Shown here in pieces: positions 13,741 to 28,400 of a stretch of 64,000 bases of DNA. A program made the position numbers and the translations under genes. Numbering within the stretch: the stretch's first letter is position 1; every line of letters starts with the position of its first letter. The stretch is taken from the NCBI GenBank assembly GCA_009767595.1, contig VSDK01015799.1, forward strand, positions 198,511-262,510, given 5' to 3'. The notes below the pieces were generated by a model, which ran no database searches, was not told where the DNA came from, and saw only the letters and a program-made list of their open reading frames with translations. The DNA is from Symbiodinium kawagutii. Its lineage: Eukaryota; Sar; Dinophyceae; Suessiales; Symbiodiniaceae.

Positions 13741-16640
13741 AATTACTTGTATATTATATAGCGATTGTCATAGCCACTGTTGGGACCCATGGTTTCGACA
13801 ATGCTGGAGCTGTAGCACAACGGCACGCGCACCACTGTCAATCCTGGTGTGCCTTGTCCGAAGATAATGAGCCCCAGCTCCACAGAATACCTTGCTGCGC
13901 TGAAGGAGTCACGCTATGGCTCTCTATGCTTACCTGGTAATCAGCGGTAGCTTCTTTCATGAAGCGGTTGCTGGAAAGCATGGTGGCACACTCCTTGGAA
14001 AAGCATTATTAAAAAGCTACTATGATGATAGCTATCAGAATAGAATGGAAATAGCAATGATAGCAGCAATATCCTTTGGAAAGCATGTGTAGTATTTGTT
14101 CAAAAGGTAAAAAAGCATATTAGACGCGGTGATTCACTGTACACCTGGTGGCTTCTCGCAGCGTGGCTTGTGTCGGGTTGTACCACGGTGGGATCCCCCA
14201 AGCATTCTTAACATACCTTTGATGTCCCCGTGAATGAATCTGAGACAACTCAGCATCTTAATCATCTTAAGCCCTGGGTCTCCAACAATAAGGTAGACAA
14301 TTGCTGATGTATATAGGACAGTCGTTGGTGGTTAACCTCACCAAAACGAAAATAGTTGATGAATATGGCTATGGGTCAAAACCCTGTACCCCTGGTTCCT
14401 CCACCATTTATCGTTACTTTTCCTATGAAATTGCTGGTAACTGTCCTCCCTCAGTTGGTTGATCAAAGCCTTGACCCAGTGGTGGCTGATGGAGTTGCCC
14501 ACAACGGCTTTCCTGCCGCCTCCTCCGGACCCCCAAAAACGGTCGAGTGGCAGCAACAAACAAAAGCCAGCCTCAGTTCGTCGGTGATTTGATGGACCTC
14601 AAAGCCTTGTGAATTCATCGATAAATAGAGGCCATAATCTTAAATGATGGCTTGAGGTTGATATGTTAAATAGATGAATAAATAGATGGTCATGATCTTA
14701 AAGGATCGCTCAATATTCAAAGCGTATTATTCAACGTAAATGGATGGGCAAATAATCATTGATCAGCATAGACCTATCTTCTAGCTCTGTTGACACAGCA
14801 ACATGATCATTCATATTAATGTCTTGACTCTGGATGATCATAAATCTTGACATTCCAACTGGTGATATAATCAGAATACATAGTGATTTACAGTTCACAA
14901 CCAGTCCATAATACAATTTGAATAACGGTTAAAGAACCTCAACCTGTGCATAAGTAAAAATAAAAGGATGATTTCGTGTATAATATCTTCAAAACTGAAT
15001 GATCATTGAAGAATCTCAATATAGAATGGATAATGTATACATACACATATCTAAAAACATACATTGCGTATCTTGGTATGTATATGCATATATAATCGTT
15101 TATGTACATTCTACCTGGATTAAAAACAGCACATAACAGCATTATTTCATGATCATTTAATTAAGCGGACGAGGAAACTGATTGCAACTCGTATGAATCA
15201 GCAAAAACAAGTGATCATCCTCAAATAATCCACATGATCAGCTAGTCAATCAACTGATGCGGATAATGGATATGATAATTGATCTCGTTATTATTCGTCA
15301 CATTTGCTGATCATTTGACTCTTAATCATCCACTAACAATGAAATGTTGTTGCTGATCATCAGGTTCTCATCATATATACTGAATCATTAATCATTAATT
15401 ATTGATTATGGTAAATAATCATTCATTACTGGTCATTCACTGATAATGATAAAACGATATAAAACGAGCAGCATGGATTAACTGAGCATTTCTAATGGTA
15501 TTACTGATCCTAAGACTTGATCACTGCTGGCCGCTCCCCTTGATGGGCACAGGGCTGATGAAAAGCTCGTTGGTAACCGTGGCATCAGTGGAAAACTGAT
15601 CCTAAAACGTGTGGGAAACCACCAACAAGCTTGGGGCAAACTTTGCTTAAAGCACAATACCCGATGCACGAAGATTCGTTGGCAAATGGTCCTTTTTCAC
15701 AAAGTTTGACCCTGAGTTTCTGTGTAAGTGCAACCAAATACCAAGATTTCAAGAATACATCGTTGAAACCTGTAGAATTGAACATTCGATCTGCTACCCT
15801 GGGGGATTGCGTTGCTTCGATCGGCTGGGGGGAAGCCATCATGGGCCCTGGGGCTTTGTGTGAGTTCTCGCCCGATGGCTGGTCAGAAAACATGCTGCTT
15901 TGATTGTAGACATGCTGATTGCCAAAAAAACAATAGAATTGGAGTATTCTGGAAATATTACCATTTTCATAGAATCGCCTAGAAATATTCCATTTTCACT
16001 TCGGCTCCAGGTATCTAGAAATGGAATTTGCCTCCATCAGCCCAGCTGTCGTAGCCTGTCGACCTACGCATTTGAGCACATCAACACTTCCTCCGGGCCA
16101 CATCTGACTGAACCCTGTCCGCCTCTGTTTCGTGTTCGGAAGTGAATTCGATTACCAGTTTCATTCGCGCTAAACCAGGACTCTAATACTGCTTGGTTGC
16201 GTTAGTTCATATTTAGTGGCTAAACATACATAGGGTAACATCAATCAAACACCATCGATTCACCATCGTTTGGCATTAGATAATCACTTAACCATCAATT
16301 GACCGTCAAATAGCCATCACCAAACATTTATGAACTACAGTAGCAATTACTGAGCATCATTCTAACATTGAATAATCATCAATTATTCCTCATTAGTTGA
16401 CCATCAACTATTAATCACTTCTTAAGCCACCAGTTGAGCATCAATGAATCATCTTTTCACCAGATCATCGACGATCTATTGATCACTAAGCACCACTAAA
16501 CACCATTTGCTGCCGAAACACTGCCATGGCCAACGTGGGATTCACTGTTTCGCCTTGCGCTCGGGCATCAATATCACTGCCTAGCAGTACGACAGAACGA
16601 GACCGAAAATCGGGTGTTGGGCAACTGGCTACTGGTGATT
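13741..16640. other. Intergenic DNA, no supported gene
   Basis: Mostly AT-rich repeat words. The patch 15600-15905 is less AT-rich and has a plus-strand open frame of 90 codons with a mixed composition (15631-15903). It has no motif that I recognise and could be an isolated exon or chance. Confidence 0.4.
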
Positions 16641-16645
16641 AATGG

Positions 16646-16710
16646 TGGTCAACTGGTTGGTGGTTTCAAGCCCTATGAAAAATAGACTGATTGGTGGTTA
16701 AGGATGGTTA
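16646..16710. repeat. Foldback element, family 1, left half only
   Basis: Begins with CTGGTTGGTGGTTTCAAGCC followed by CTATGAAAAATA, the left end shared by family 1 copies elsewhere (for example 31700 and 24293). The complementary right end is not recognisable, so this looks like a truncated or decayed copy. Confidence 0.5.
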
Positions 16711-19700
16711 GTTCATGACTCATGAACGATCAACTAATGGTTGATCAATGGATGATGATTGCATAGTAATGATGCTTAATTGCTGGTGAATGATGGTTAG
16801 TTCATGATTATATAAATGAATTGTTATCTAATTGTTCATTGATGATTGAGAATAGCTGGTTGATCAATGTTTGATGATGACTATTTGATGGCTAATTGAT
16901 GGCCCACTTTTGAGGAATTGAATGAAAGTGATGGAATCCATGGGTTTCCCTACACAAGCTACACTCAAACAGGATTTGGAAGCGCCCACACTTGTTCAAC
17001 CAGTTCTTCATTGCTTTCCCCACATCGTTCTTCCTTGGGTGACTCTGGCGAGTTCTGTGGGATAGTTCCGCTCTTCGCTTTTTTCTTGTTGTCACGGAAC
17101 TCGCGAAGGGATGAGCTCATGAACTATCATTGGTTGTAGCCTCGGGTCGTAATCTGGAAACTTCTGGGTTCTGAGCTGGTTACAATCCCCATGTTTCTAA
17201 CTACCAGCTTGGGTACCAGTGTAATGTAACCAGTTCATAACATCGTATGATCGTCGAAACTGCAATTATTCTACGGGCACCGGCTCAAGGAGCACCGCTG
17301 AAGCTTCATGCGAAACTGTGGAAGGGACTCTTCAGTCTCCCCACACTTTCAATCAGCCAACCTATCAAGATTCAACCCCCCACAATAGAGATTCCCTATA
17401 CAAATATCTTTGCGTCTCCCCACAGTTTCAATCAAGATTCAACCAACCATTTTGTTTCAGCAGATTTACCGAGACCGACAACGCGTGGGGGCCCAGTGTC
17501 GGTGATCCAAAGAGTTCGTCCTGCTTCAGGTGATTCAGCATCTGTACTTCCTGTGTAGTGGCTGATTAAATCGACATTGCCAAGGCGAATTAAACCCATA
17601 TTCGAATCAATTAACCATTATATACATGTTTCTTGACTAATGGGGTTTAATTAGCTGACTAAATTAACTAGCTTGACATGAAGAAACCCAGGAGCTAATG
17701 AAACCCCATGTTCGACATGCACAAACCATTTTTGAGAGGAGTAAAGCCTGAATGATTCGGAAAACCTTCTTTACGAACAGTGGACAATGATTAAAAATGT
17801 TGTATATCACACCCAAAATCAGCATGTGAAACTACATGACCAATTTGAAGAAATTCAGCTGACCGGTTGGATAAAAGGATGTTTTTGTTTTCTTTTGCGA
17901 AGAAGGTGAAATGCAGGTGTCTCAAGCCTTAGGACTCCCCCGAAACTGTTTGGTTTATCAGTATAAATGGTTAACAAACTGGATGATTTGGGAGTACCCC
18001 AATTTCAAGAAACACTAAATCATGGTTCATCAACGGGCATTCAGTGACTATTTCATTGCATCCCTAGTGGTGCCTACCAAGTTTGTCTCCCTTCCAGCCC
18101 AGATACAGTTGCAGTAGGCATCGAACAAAACCACCAACGCCATGAATTGATTCACATACCTCGGCTTGGGAAAGGCAAAGGCACTAACCCCTAAGGTCAA
18201 GAAAATCAAGTAAGAGTTCTGTCCCATAGTTGATGTACTAACAATATAATATCAATGCTAGCAAGATTTATTGAAATACGCAAAAGAAATCAAAAACTCC
18301 TGTGATGGCATGATAATTCAAAATGATTGTAACAAGCATTGATTGTAACAGTTTGTTCAATAGTTGATGAACATGCCATGATCGAGCAACAACAACTGCA
18401 AACAAAACATGTCAAAACCAGCGTTTTGGTGATTTCATAACCAACAGTCATAGTTGATGAATAATGATATTTGGCAGTGTGACTTACTTGCTCTGGAATG
18501 TCCGCTATTATGATCCGCAAACATCCCCCCAACCATCCCGAAAATGATCTCCAACATGATAAGCTGATAGATGTTCAAACAATCATGAGATGTTGAAGAA
18601 TCCGATGGGTACCATCAAACCTGATGGCGATCAAGTTGATCACTATTTACCCGAAATAAGTCACTTCAAAACAGGGAGTTTCAGTAATCAGCGCTGAGAA
18701 TTTACCACGAGCTGGGATTCCACAGTCATCAAATACTGAGCTCGTCTGACGAAAATTCTGAGCGTTCGTCTGCCTTACAAAAATGGCTGAGTAGCAATGT
18801 CTTGATGTTGCACTGTCAGCATTCATTGAAAACTGTTGTGCGTCTTTAATGGTTCACGGATGTGCACGGTCAGTTGAAAATAATGGCTGCCGGCAAGTGC
18901 TGCTTACAGTGCTTGCTGACAATCCAGTCTGAACATCTATGCATAGTCATTCATTGCCTAATCGGCAATATGTTCATGAGTACTCAATATCGGTGATCAT
19001 TACCAATCATCACTTGCGCGTTTTAAAGATCCTTGATCATTCTGATCATAATCTACGGTTTAACCATGACTTTGCATTGCCTTTTCGCTCTCTCTCTCTC
19101 TCTATCATGGGCTTTCAGAATGTCCTGCTTTGCTGGATCCCGAGGTCTTTACGTCTGTCAGATGATGGGCGAATTGTGCAATGGCCAGCGGGACCTTACA
19201 CTTTCAGTGTCTGAGGATCTAAGGCCATCCATCAATCCAGGTGCAACGCCCATGATATTAACGGCATTTCCGTCCACTGAGATCCATCATCTTCCAGTGG
19301 CGTTGGAGCAACGGCACATTAGAATGGGCATGCCAGTACCAGTGAAGAAGATGAGTACAGCTTGAGCCGCAACGACCGTTGTCCCTTAGGGTTCTTCAAG
19401 TAGTACAAGCATTATAAACGTTGCCTCAAAATTATGTCCGTGGACTACTTTTTTTAAAAGTATACGTAGCTCACAGCTGATCAATAAGTGTTGTGACTAT
19501 TACCAGCCATTCACTATATGTCGGTTGTCTTATCCTCAATTTGTTTGATCAAAACAATCAATAAAAACCACGTGACTGCCTGCAGAGCGTACTGGTATAA
19601 GCACTGAATCATTATTAAATCACCTATCAACAAATATCAAGTATGTTACTTACTTTACAATGCTGAATGAATTGTTGATCAACATGTGTTGAAATTGCAA

Positions 19701-19960
19701 ATAACGATGCAAGTTGATCAGGTGGAATTGACATAATCCATCTCATGTTTCATCTAAGCTACGAATTCAGCAGATTCTATTTATTTCAGTAAACTTAGCA
19801 TTTCTAGAGTATATCTTATCTACGTTCGTTAAATCGGCTTATCATGTACTAATTCATCATGATCTAACATAGATAGTTCATTAGATATTTCATAAATAAA
19901 CTAAATCAGCTTATCATTTACTGATAATCATCATGATTTGGTTGTTCATTTCTATTTCAC
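16711..19960. other. Intergenic DNA, no supported gene
   Basis: Degenerate repeat words, plus one foldback element at 17921-18015. Patches near 17250-17560 and 19080-19370 have open frames of 90-110 codons in overlapping phases with no recognisable motif. I do not call them as genes. Confidence 0.4.
17921..18015. repeat. Foldback element, family 2
   Basis: CTCAAGCCTTAGGACTCCCC at the left and GGAGTACCCCAATTTCAAGA at the right, with the shared interior word CTGGATGATTTGGG. It resembles the copies at 13621 and 47897. Confidence 0.5.
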
Positions 19961-19974
19961 TACACATAACATGA

Positions 19975-20170
19975 TCCATGAAATCGGCTTGGCCACCTGA
20001 GACCCTGCACCGGCGCGTGACCTCCAGGGTGGGCCCCGGCCCTGCGACGCGACGCGTTGGTCCCAGCGACGCGTTGCTGGTCCAGCGCTTGGCGAAGCGG
20101 CGCAAGCGGGTCCAGCGATCAGCAGTGCTTGGGAACTCTGCGGAATCGCTCACCTGAGACATCCGGGGAA
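19975..20170 (-). other. GC-rich island, exon-like, unassigned
   Basis: About 190 bp of markedly GC-rich sequence, with several CG dinucleotides (GCGACGCGACGCG), lies in an otherwise AT-rich region. The minus strand is open for 83 codons with Arg/Pro/Thr-rich composition. A CAG followed by GTGAGC at its minus-strand beginning resembles a splice donor, so the island could equally be the start of an intron. No domain is recognised. Confidence 0.25.
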
Positions 20171-20189
20171 AACTCCAATGGGAATTGTC

Positions 20190-20240
20190 AAGGGTAAATA
20201 AATAAATAAATATATATATATATATTTATATAATAATATA
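20190..20240. repeat. AT microsatellite (AAAT then TA)
   Basis: Four AAAT units run directly into a TA dinucleotide tract. Confidence 0.9.
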
Positions 20241-20279
20241 TAGGGTGTATAAATCTAAATATAACGGATAATATATAAG

Positions 20280-21844
20280 GTGCAAAGAGAAATATGTCTA
20301 TATATATATGGTAAATCTATCATGGTATATCGCTCAATCATCAGCAATATATACATATATTGATGTTACATTGATTCATGGTATATTGAGAAGTATGTAT
20401 ATACAGTGGTACTCATCGATGGTAATTCATCAATAGTATACCCAGACATTGGATGATTGATCATCCAACGTCTCAATAGTATAAATGTACATATACCATA
20501 TTGGTATGATATGGTAATCTATCAATGGCATATTTATCGTCCAATGATATACAGATCAACTAATGGTAATGTCAATGACTGCAGTATATCTATTCCAATT
20601 GTGAATATCTATGGGCAATAACTACAATGGCATGTAGGGATAATATCAATGTATTGGTGAACCCATGGTATAGCCAATGGTGACATCAATGGTATATCTA
20701 TTGTATAATGGGTAGATATCCAGTATAGCAGCCATGGGGAAAACTACAACGGTATAAGGTTCATCATGTATGGTTGTACAATGGCGTATTGTTAGTAGGG
20801 CCAATAACATGCAATAACTGCAATGGTATAATGGTAATATCCATGGTCTTCTCAATATAGTGAGGTATAGACGGTATAGCAAATGGATACTATACTTCAA
20901 ATCTTGGGTAAAGCTAGTGGGGTAATCGTACTGGTAATCACTGTGTCATCATTGAAATAGTGAATAGCAGTACATTATCTTGAATGCAGCTGCCATTGAA
21001 ATATCAGTGGTATAGCGACAATCACATTGTGATATCATTGGTATGGCCAATCCAAACAAGCTATGGTATCACCATATGAACTGTAGAGCCAATGGACGAT
21101 AGCTCTGTAACAGTCTGCCAAAAATGTGGGTTCCTGAACTTGACAATGGTGTTTCCATGTGCGCCACCTAAATGTTGCAATGATGCTACAACCCGCACTT
21201 TGTGTCAGGATGTTCGAATCATGTTTAAAAAGCCCTGCAAAGTAGCAAGCGCGAGCACTTGCTACGCACTGTCGCGACGTTGAGCTGCATCTTTTGTTTT
21301 CAAAGGCAAGGAAATCCAAACCTGAACACATTCTGTTGTGCTATAACGTCTGGAGCCAAAAATGGGCCAGGGGCCATCCGGAGCAAGAATCTGCACAGTT
21401 TTCTAGCGCGGATCTACCGCGGGAAAATGTCACGGGCTGAAGGCAGTGCAACTTCAAGCAGGACAAAAAGGCATAAAGGTAAGAACTTAGCCATGAGGGT
21501 TTAAAGGCCCAGCCTAGCCACTGGGTTTGGTATCTAGCTACAATTAGCACCGTAGTACAACTTGGTATAGCTAATGGATACTTCATTTTACATAACGAGG
21601 TATATCTCATGGATGTTCTGAGGTATATTAATCATTATCATATCCTAGTAGTGCAAGAGAGATAAGTAGACTCTCTCATCGGCTGCTATTGTAATTAATA
21701 TCACTGAGATAACTAGAGATTTTTCAATATTGTAGCTTGTGGTTAGACAATGCGGTATAATGCGCTGTACTGCACATCTAGCCATGTTATATCTCGTACC
21801 GTCATATTATGTATATGATTTGTATATGTGCTAATGGATACTAT

Positions 21845-21899
<55 letters not shown>

Positions 21900-21960
21900 T
21901 CTTTTCAATAGTATCTACCTAGCATACAGTACCATAGTCTCACTTGATACCATATAGCTG
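20280..21960. repeat. TGGTATA-type degenerate repeat domain
   Basis: Words such as CAATGGTATATC, GGTATAGC and TATACCA recur every 20-40 bp on both strands. This domain is distinct from the TGGTTGATG type on either side. It is interrupted at about 21080-21520 by a non-repetitive, GC-richer block with open frames of 60-98 codons on both strands that I cannot assign, and it ends in a GATA microsatellite. Confidence 0.6.
21845..21898 (+). repeat. (GATA)n microsatellite
   Basis: About 13 perfect tandem copies of GATA/TAGA. Confidence 0.97.
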
Positions 21961-22979
21961 GTTGTCGCGTCAATAGCTACATCCCTGGTAGCTGGTTAGT
22001 CGCGAAGAGTTCATGGTGGAGAAAATGCGCTCGGTGAATGGCTCGTGAATGGTCAAGGACTAGTGGTTGGTTCGTGGGGTTGGTAGCTGTGCGCTGCTAA
22101 AAGGCTGGCCAATGGTTGGTTAAGTCAGTCAGTGGTCGCAGGTGGCATGTCAATGGTTTCTCAGCCACAGGCGACGTCCGAGCTGCGATTGCTTAAACAA
22201 GGCCTCCTACACAACCCACCATTCCTAGTCCATGTACTGATCATCATCAAACATTCAGCAAACATTACCTTTTACCAATTATTCATTGACCACAAGCATC
22301 CTTAACTGTCTGTTAATTGAGCCTGAAATGACCATTCACCGCTGCTTGACAATTGCACAAAGCATTTACCCCGCTATCATTCACCAACAGCTGCCATGTC
22401 TGTGGCAACAGGCGATGGTCGAAACTCTGGAGCACGGCAATCCCGAACCAGCTGCGTGGTATCTTTGATGGCCGAAAATGGTCGACGATTCATGATGTGA
22501 ATGATTCATATTCTGTTTTTGAATTCGTGGTGAATCCAATAATCAGCCGATTATCGACCATTCATCCATGAATGAATTCCCATAACTATTGCTATATATA
22601 ACTAGCACTAGAAATATTGCCATGACTATAACCTTAACTATCAGCATAACATAATTATTACCATAACAACTACCATAACTACTGTAGGTGAACGATGAAA
22701 TCAAACCCGACCATTAAACATCACCCTCCTTGCCCCCAAATTTCTATGTTGAAGTGCTTGCAGAAGGTCGAAGCGAGTGGACAAAAAACATCAAACCCCA
22801 GCTCCAACAACTCAGTGGCACATGTTGGAACATTGAGATTTGGAGTCTGGTTTTTTTGTTTCTTCCTTAGGTTGGGGTTTGATTTTTTTGTCCACCTAGT
22901 GTATTACCAAAAGTATCAATTCACAGCTGCACAAATTGATGGTTAAACATGGCTTATATCTATAGTAAATCTTGTTCAT

Positions 22980-23219
22980 GATACCTATTCAGTCATATTT
23001 AACTAGAGCAATATTATTAACTAGATTTACCATATAGATATCAATAACTAGATTTATCAACTAGGATATATGATATAGATATATATTCAATGGTAAATTT
23101 AGTTGATAATGGACCTATATATTGATGAACTAGATATACCCTAGTTAATAAATCTAGTTCATTTAAATTTAATGGTAGTCTAGTTCATTTAACATCCACG
23201 GTAGATCTATTGATATTTG
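22980..23219. repeat. AACTAGAT/CTAGTT degenerate repeat patch
   Basis: AACTAGATTTA and its complement recur about ten times in 240 bp, mixed with ATATAGAT words. It is a local repeat dialect not seen elsewhere in the window. Confidence 0.6.
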
Positions 23220-23326
23220 ATGGACCCGACTCGCAATCCTGACTTCCTCACCCGCGAGCCGGTGCTGTTGGGTCACCGATCTGGCACGAATAAAATCCCC
23301 ATTGATCTTTGGAGAAGGGCCTCACG
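23220..23326 (+). other. Possible short first exon (unassigned)
   Basis: An ATG at 23220 opens 35 codons (beginning M-D-P-T-R-N-P-D-F-L-T-R) of balanced composition in an island much GC-richer than its surroundings. The frame runs to CTCACG and then GTGAGG, a plausible splice donor, at 23327. No partner exon was identified and no family is recognised. The call rests on composition and the donor only. Confidence 0.25.
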
Positions 23327-24292
23327 GTGAGGGCTCGAACGGGCTCGCTGATGCTGGGCTGGCTGCAGCAACACCCAAGTGGTAACTATTCATTGCCGGA
23401 AAAAAGGAGTTACCAAATGATGTTCATGGCAATCATCCTGTTTTTAGCCAGCCAGGAATTAACTATCACCCAACTGGAGTTGATTGGCTGGTTGGCTAGT
23501 GATGATGTATAACTAATGTTTTGTTGATAGTTAAGTCTACTGTCAACAAGGGTTGATTAAACGAGTAACCATGGGTCGCTGCCACCAGAAATTGACCGAG
23601 TTGAAACAGTGGATCGATCGGCTTGCTGGGTTGGGTGGTACCCAGTTGGGTGGCAACCTGTTGGGTCCCTGGATGCGTAGCTCCCATCTCCCCAGCCCCA
23701 CCGACGGCAGCTGTTGTGAATCGATGTGGATCAATATGAGCTATCAAAAAAGGGGCTACAGGATATCGACCTGTATAGCCATGTGACCTCTATGGCCTAG
23801 CCATGTCTGAACATTCTGAATCACCCATAAAAATGGAAAGAATCCAAAACATGTTTCCTCAAAATCTTATTAGTAGATTGGTGATGCAAGATTGCTGGAA
23901 AATCCCGTGAAGAGAAGGATGGGGTGATCATGCTTCAACACAAATTATACCCCAGCGATGGGTACGACCAGTAGGTTGAGCGCTGTGATACTGCAGCCAT
24001 TCTCATGATAAGGAAGATATTGTGATCATTAACCAGCAAAAATTCATTGTTGGTTATCCATCAATCAACCATCATTGTGGTAAATTCATGATAGTCAATG
24101 ATAGTCATCAATGTTTCACGAGTGCCATCAACCATAACTTATCCATCATTGGCCACCTATCCCTGATTTCCAGCCACTATTCGTGTTTAATCAATTAATC
24201 ATCTATTCATCGCCTATTCATCATTCATTAATAAACTTCATTGACCATCTATCCGTCATGAAGCATGATGAAGAACCATCGTCAATTCATCT

Positions 24293-24345
24293 GGTTGGTG
24301 GTTTCAACCCCCTATGAAACAAATTAGTTGCTACTCCAACCCCCT
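24293..24345. repeat. Foldback element, family 1, left half
   Basis: CTGGTTGGTGGTTTCAACCC then CCTATGAAACAAATTAGTTG. This is the left end of family 1, with the right half missing or diverged. Confidence 0.5.
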
Positions 24346-25283
24346 ATCATTAACGAAAAAATGGATGAATTAAGCACGGTCGATTACGTTTTCATCTAAT
24401 TTTTCCGTCTAGTAACCATTCACAACCTTTTTTTCCACTATAACCCCCTATCATTCACCATGACCAAATGAACCACCGATTTTTGCAAGAACTACATGGG
24501 CACACCACGTTGTTGGCACCCCGGCCGTTGCTCTTCTTGGGGCTCACCGAAACGACGACACCCTCGCTGGTGTGACGACCTAAGCACGACACCAACGCGA
24601 CGGTCAGGGGTAGCCTGTGGCGAGGTGTAGAGCTGCTGTGAAGTGTTATGAATAAATGGTTAGTGTTATTGATCAACAGTAAACCAGTGAAATTGGTTTG
24701 TATTTTTGATCAACCAGTATTATCAATCAATGCTATAGTGTTCATTATTGTTTTTTAGTACTAGTATTATCAAATTGTCGCTGGGCTAGTATCAATGGTT
24801 AGTGTAAGAATCAATGGTTTAATGTTGATCAACAAACTAGTATTAATGTTCAACTAGTATTGGTCTTATTCATAAATCATAGAACCACAGCCATTGATCA
24901 ATGGTTAGTGCTATTAATCAACAGTAAAGCAGTAAAATTGATTCTTATTATTGATCAGCTAGTGTTGCCAATCAATGGTTTGTACCATTGATCAAAAACT
25001 AGTAATCATTGGTTATAAACGATTCTTCATCAAAAAGTAAACCGGTTTAACTTAAACCACTAAGTTTGATTAATCAACTATCAATGTTTAGTGTGATTGA
25101 AAAGTAATTTATTGATAGCTTGATGCATTTGTGACTAGTACCAAGGATGTAAGTTGGATCAATAACAAACATTAATTATTCCTTATTAATGACTAGTTTC
25201 ATGAAGAATAATGAATATGACAAGTAGCTGGAATAGTTTCATCAATTTTTGCTTGTTATACTATCTAACGATCCGTAAGTGAT

Positions 25284-25400
25284 TGCTGGTGGGTGGTTGA
25301 ACCACCCCACCATGAAACATATGCACAAGTCAACCAACCAACCAACCAACCATCTGGTAATACTAGGGAACATAAAGAATGTTTGAAACCACAAGCCACA
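25284..25400. repeat. Foldback element, family 1
   Basis: Left end GCTGGTGGGTGGTTGAACCA and right end GTTTGAAACCACAAGCCACA. The shared interior words are CATATGCACAAGTCAACCAA, then CATCTGGTAATACTAGGGAA. The interior CCAA run has expanded to five units in this copy. Confidence 0.65.
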
Positions 25401-28400
25401 GTAAGTTGTTGCTTTTGACAATTTGAAACAAACAAATCAACCTGACACGCTTGTTGCAAGGCAAACACAGATAATGGGTTTGTTATGACTGGAAATACTT
25501 ATGTCAAACCAATAATCTAGTACCGGTGATGCTGGCTTTTGTAGAACTGCAAAAAGAACTAATAGTTGTTGCACAGGCATTTGGTGGGGGAAATAACGTT
25601 CCCAATCGAGAACAACAATGCTAGGTAAAGGCTTGAAAAATGCTTCCTAACCACCAACCAGACTGCTTCGTGGTGGCTTCACTTGCTAGTTCGTCACCAA
25701 ACCTGGAAAATCTGAAGAACCCCAACCAGTACTGCCGGGCGATCATTGAGCCTTTTGACTCATTCTTGAATCCCATGAATAGCTGATAAATTATCAATCA
25801 GCACAAAAAAATATCAACTCATTACTACTAGGAGAAATTAAACCAATCAAAACAAAAAAACTTTAATATGGTTAACATCAATTGGTAGACATTTAAAGTT
25901 CTTCTGTTTTAATTGATGATTCCAATGGTTACATCTGTTACAGTGCAACGTTGTTTATCAACTAGTAACCATTCAGAAACCACTTTGACAAACAATTGAA
26001 CACTGCGAGATCAAACAGTTGGACAACCAGCCATTTTATCGTAAATCACAAGCTAGTTACGGCAAATCTGGCAGTTGATTAAAGCTATTGCCATGGATCT
26101 CCGATTCTGAAGCAACATTGGTTGATGATAATGGACAATGGATGATCGTTGAGCATCAACTCACCTAATGACTACTTACCATTACGCAGTATTGATTACA
26201 GTAACCAGTATAATTTTGATTGGCCCAACTAACCATCAATTAACAATATTCATCAAGCGCTACTGCCCGTCAATAAGCTCAATTCTCAACCCTCACTGTT
26301 TGTATATTAATTGATTCTCAATTAACCATTATCAAGTAACCGAGCACTATTAATTAACTACTATTAGCCACTATGTGCCACTATAAACCATTACTATGCA
26401 TTAAAGAACACTATTGTGGACCACTAACCATGATTATTGACCATCTCTACCTACCCAACCCTGCTGAGTTTCGCACTGTGAATCGGTGAAACCTCCGCAG
26501 TCCCAGTGCTCACCGGCCAATCGCAGGAGGCCGCCATGGCGCCGTTTCTGGTTGATAATGGTACCTATTTCAGGCGGATAGCAAACAGAAACTGATGGAG
26601 GATATAGAGGGAACCCAAATGTGAGTTTTGGGCGCCTGTACAAATCATTATGCATATATTATACAAATATATATATATATATATATATGTAAATTAGTAC
26701 ATAAATGTATATATACATAATAAATATCCCTTCAGTCTGCCACCGTTGCTAGGATGCCATCCTTTCAGCTGGATGTCCTGCGAGTTTTACTTTCATTTCT
26801 CGGGTAGAATAGTCGTCCATTACCAGCCAATCATCCCGTGGCAATCACCAAGACTTGCTCGACCTGGTCGTGTCGCCGTCATCACTGTCACATGTCATCA
26901 CTGTCAATGGTGGAGCTGCGATTATCACATGGCATCGAACCTTGATGGTCAGCACATGGTTGATGCTTCATTCACATTGACAGCTGCTTTCGCATCGCAT
27001 GATTCGCCATTTTGAGCCCCATGATTCGCCCCGAACAATGCTCCATGTTTGTTTTCGCATCCGTGATAGGGATCATCATGGAGTAGCATTCAGGCATGAT
27101 CAAAGATCAACTACTTCGATGATGGTCTCACTAAAATAGGCAGGTTATAAACGTGGCTATGAGCTTGGCTATAGCTTGGGAAAAATAGGCGAACAATTGA
27201 GGGCTCACTGAACTAAGCACAATGATCCAAGATGTTCGTAACCCGGGCTATCAACGAATGATGACTGATCAGTTTGAAACAAAAGTGGCTGTCACTTGCT
27301 AGAAATTGTCACAAATGCCTGAACTACCATTGATGTAGCTCGGCGGTATGGTTCAATAAATTCTGTTGATATGATTCACCGTCATCAAAACAATCTTCAA
27401 TGCGATGATAACATCAGTCATCAATTATTATGAGGTGCCATTTACGGAAGTCACACTGTCAGCCAATAATTTTGATGCTGAACAATGAGACTTCTAATGC
27501 AACTGTGTTTGTTAAGCATGCAGTGAGAAGTACAGCAGTATGTTCATCAATTCATAAGTTGGAAGTTTGAATGCTCATCTTTGAAGCAAAGCCTGACTAA
27601 CCCGCACCACAAATTGCTGTTGTTTGTTATACTCTGTTCACGATGAAGAACTCGACGTGTCAAAAGACCTTTCGATGGACCACTGTCACGACCATGAACC
27701 AGCGAAAAAAAAAAGAACACTGTGTGTTGGATGATGAACGTGGTATATCGATAGCAACTGTTTCTTGCCGAGCTGATTCTCCCGTCCATGAAGCAAATGT
27801 GGGTAGAAACATCGAAACGCCTCCTTCGCTTGTATTAAGAATTTAGTAACTACTTCTAATCATGGATAATGGCCACTCAGCAGTACTAAGCACTGTCAAC
27901 CAGCTTATTCATCGGAATCAACCAGCTTGTTATGTTCAGCCCAAACCTGCCAAAGGCTGGGCGCGGTGAATCGCTTCTGAAAATATTGTTTCGGTTCCAT
28001 AAATATCAACAGGATATCTATGGATAACTGTAACCTGCGTTAGGTCATATATGCATCTGGATGCATACACTGCACAAATCTATACTCATACGTTTAAGTC
28101 TGTGGAAGGCATTTACGCATGTCCTTTGAAAATACAACATCAACTATAAGTTGGGGTTCAGTCGATCACTCACCACCATGTATTCATAATGCACCATCAC
28201 ACTATCCATCACTTAATTCTGAGATGATGATTAATCAGCACTAAGCCTTCATCAGCAAGATTAGCTGGGAACAGAGTTTCGGGAACATTTTTGTTTGCAC
28301 TTGACAAAATAACACACAAACACACAGCCCACGTGTGCCCATGTAATGCTCATGAGAGCTGACAAAGCTCGTATGGCCAATAGGTCGGCAAAAACTCTAG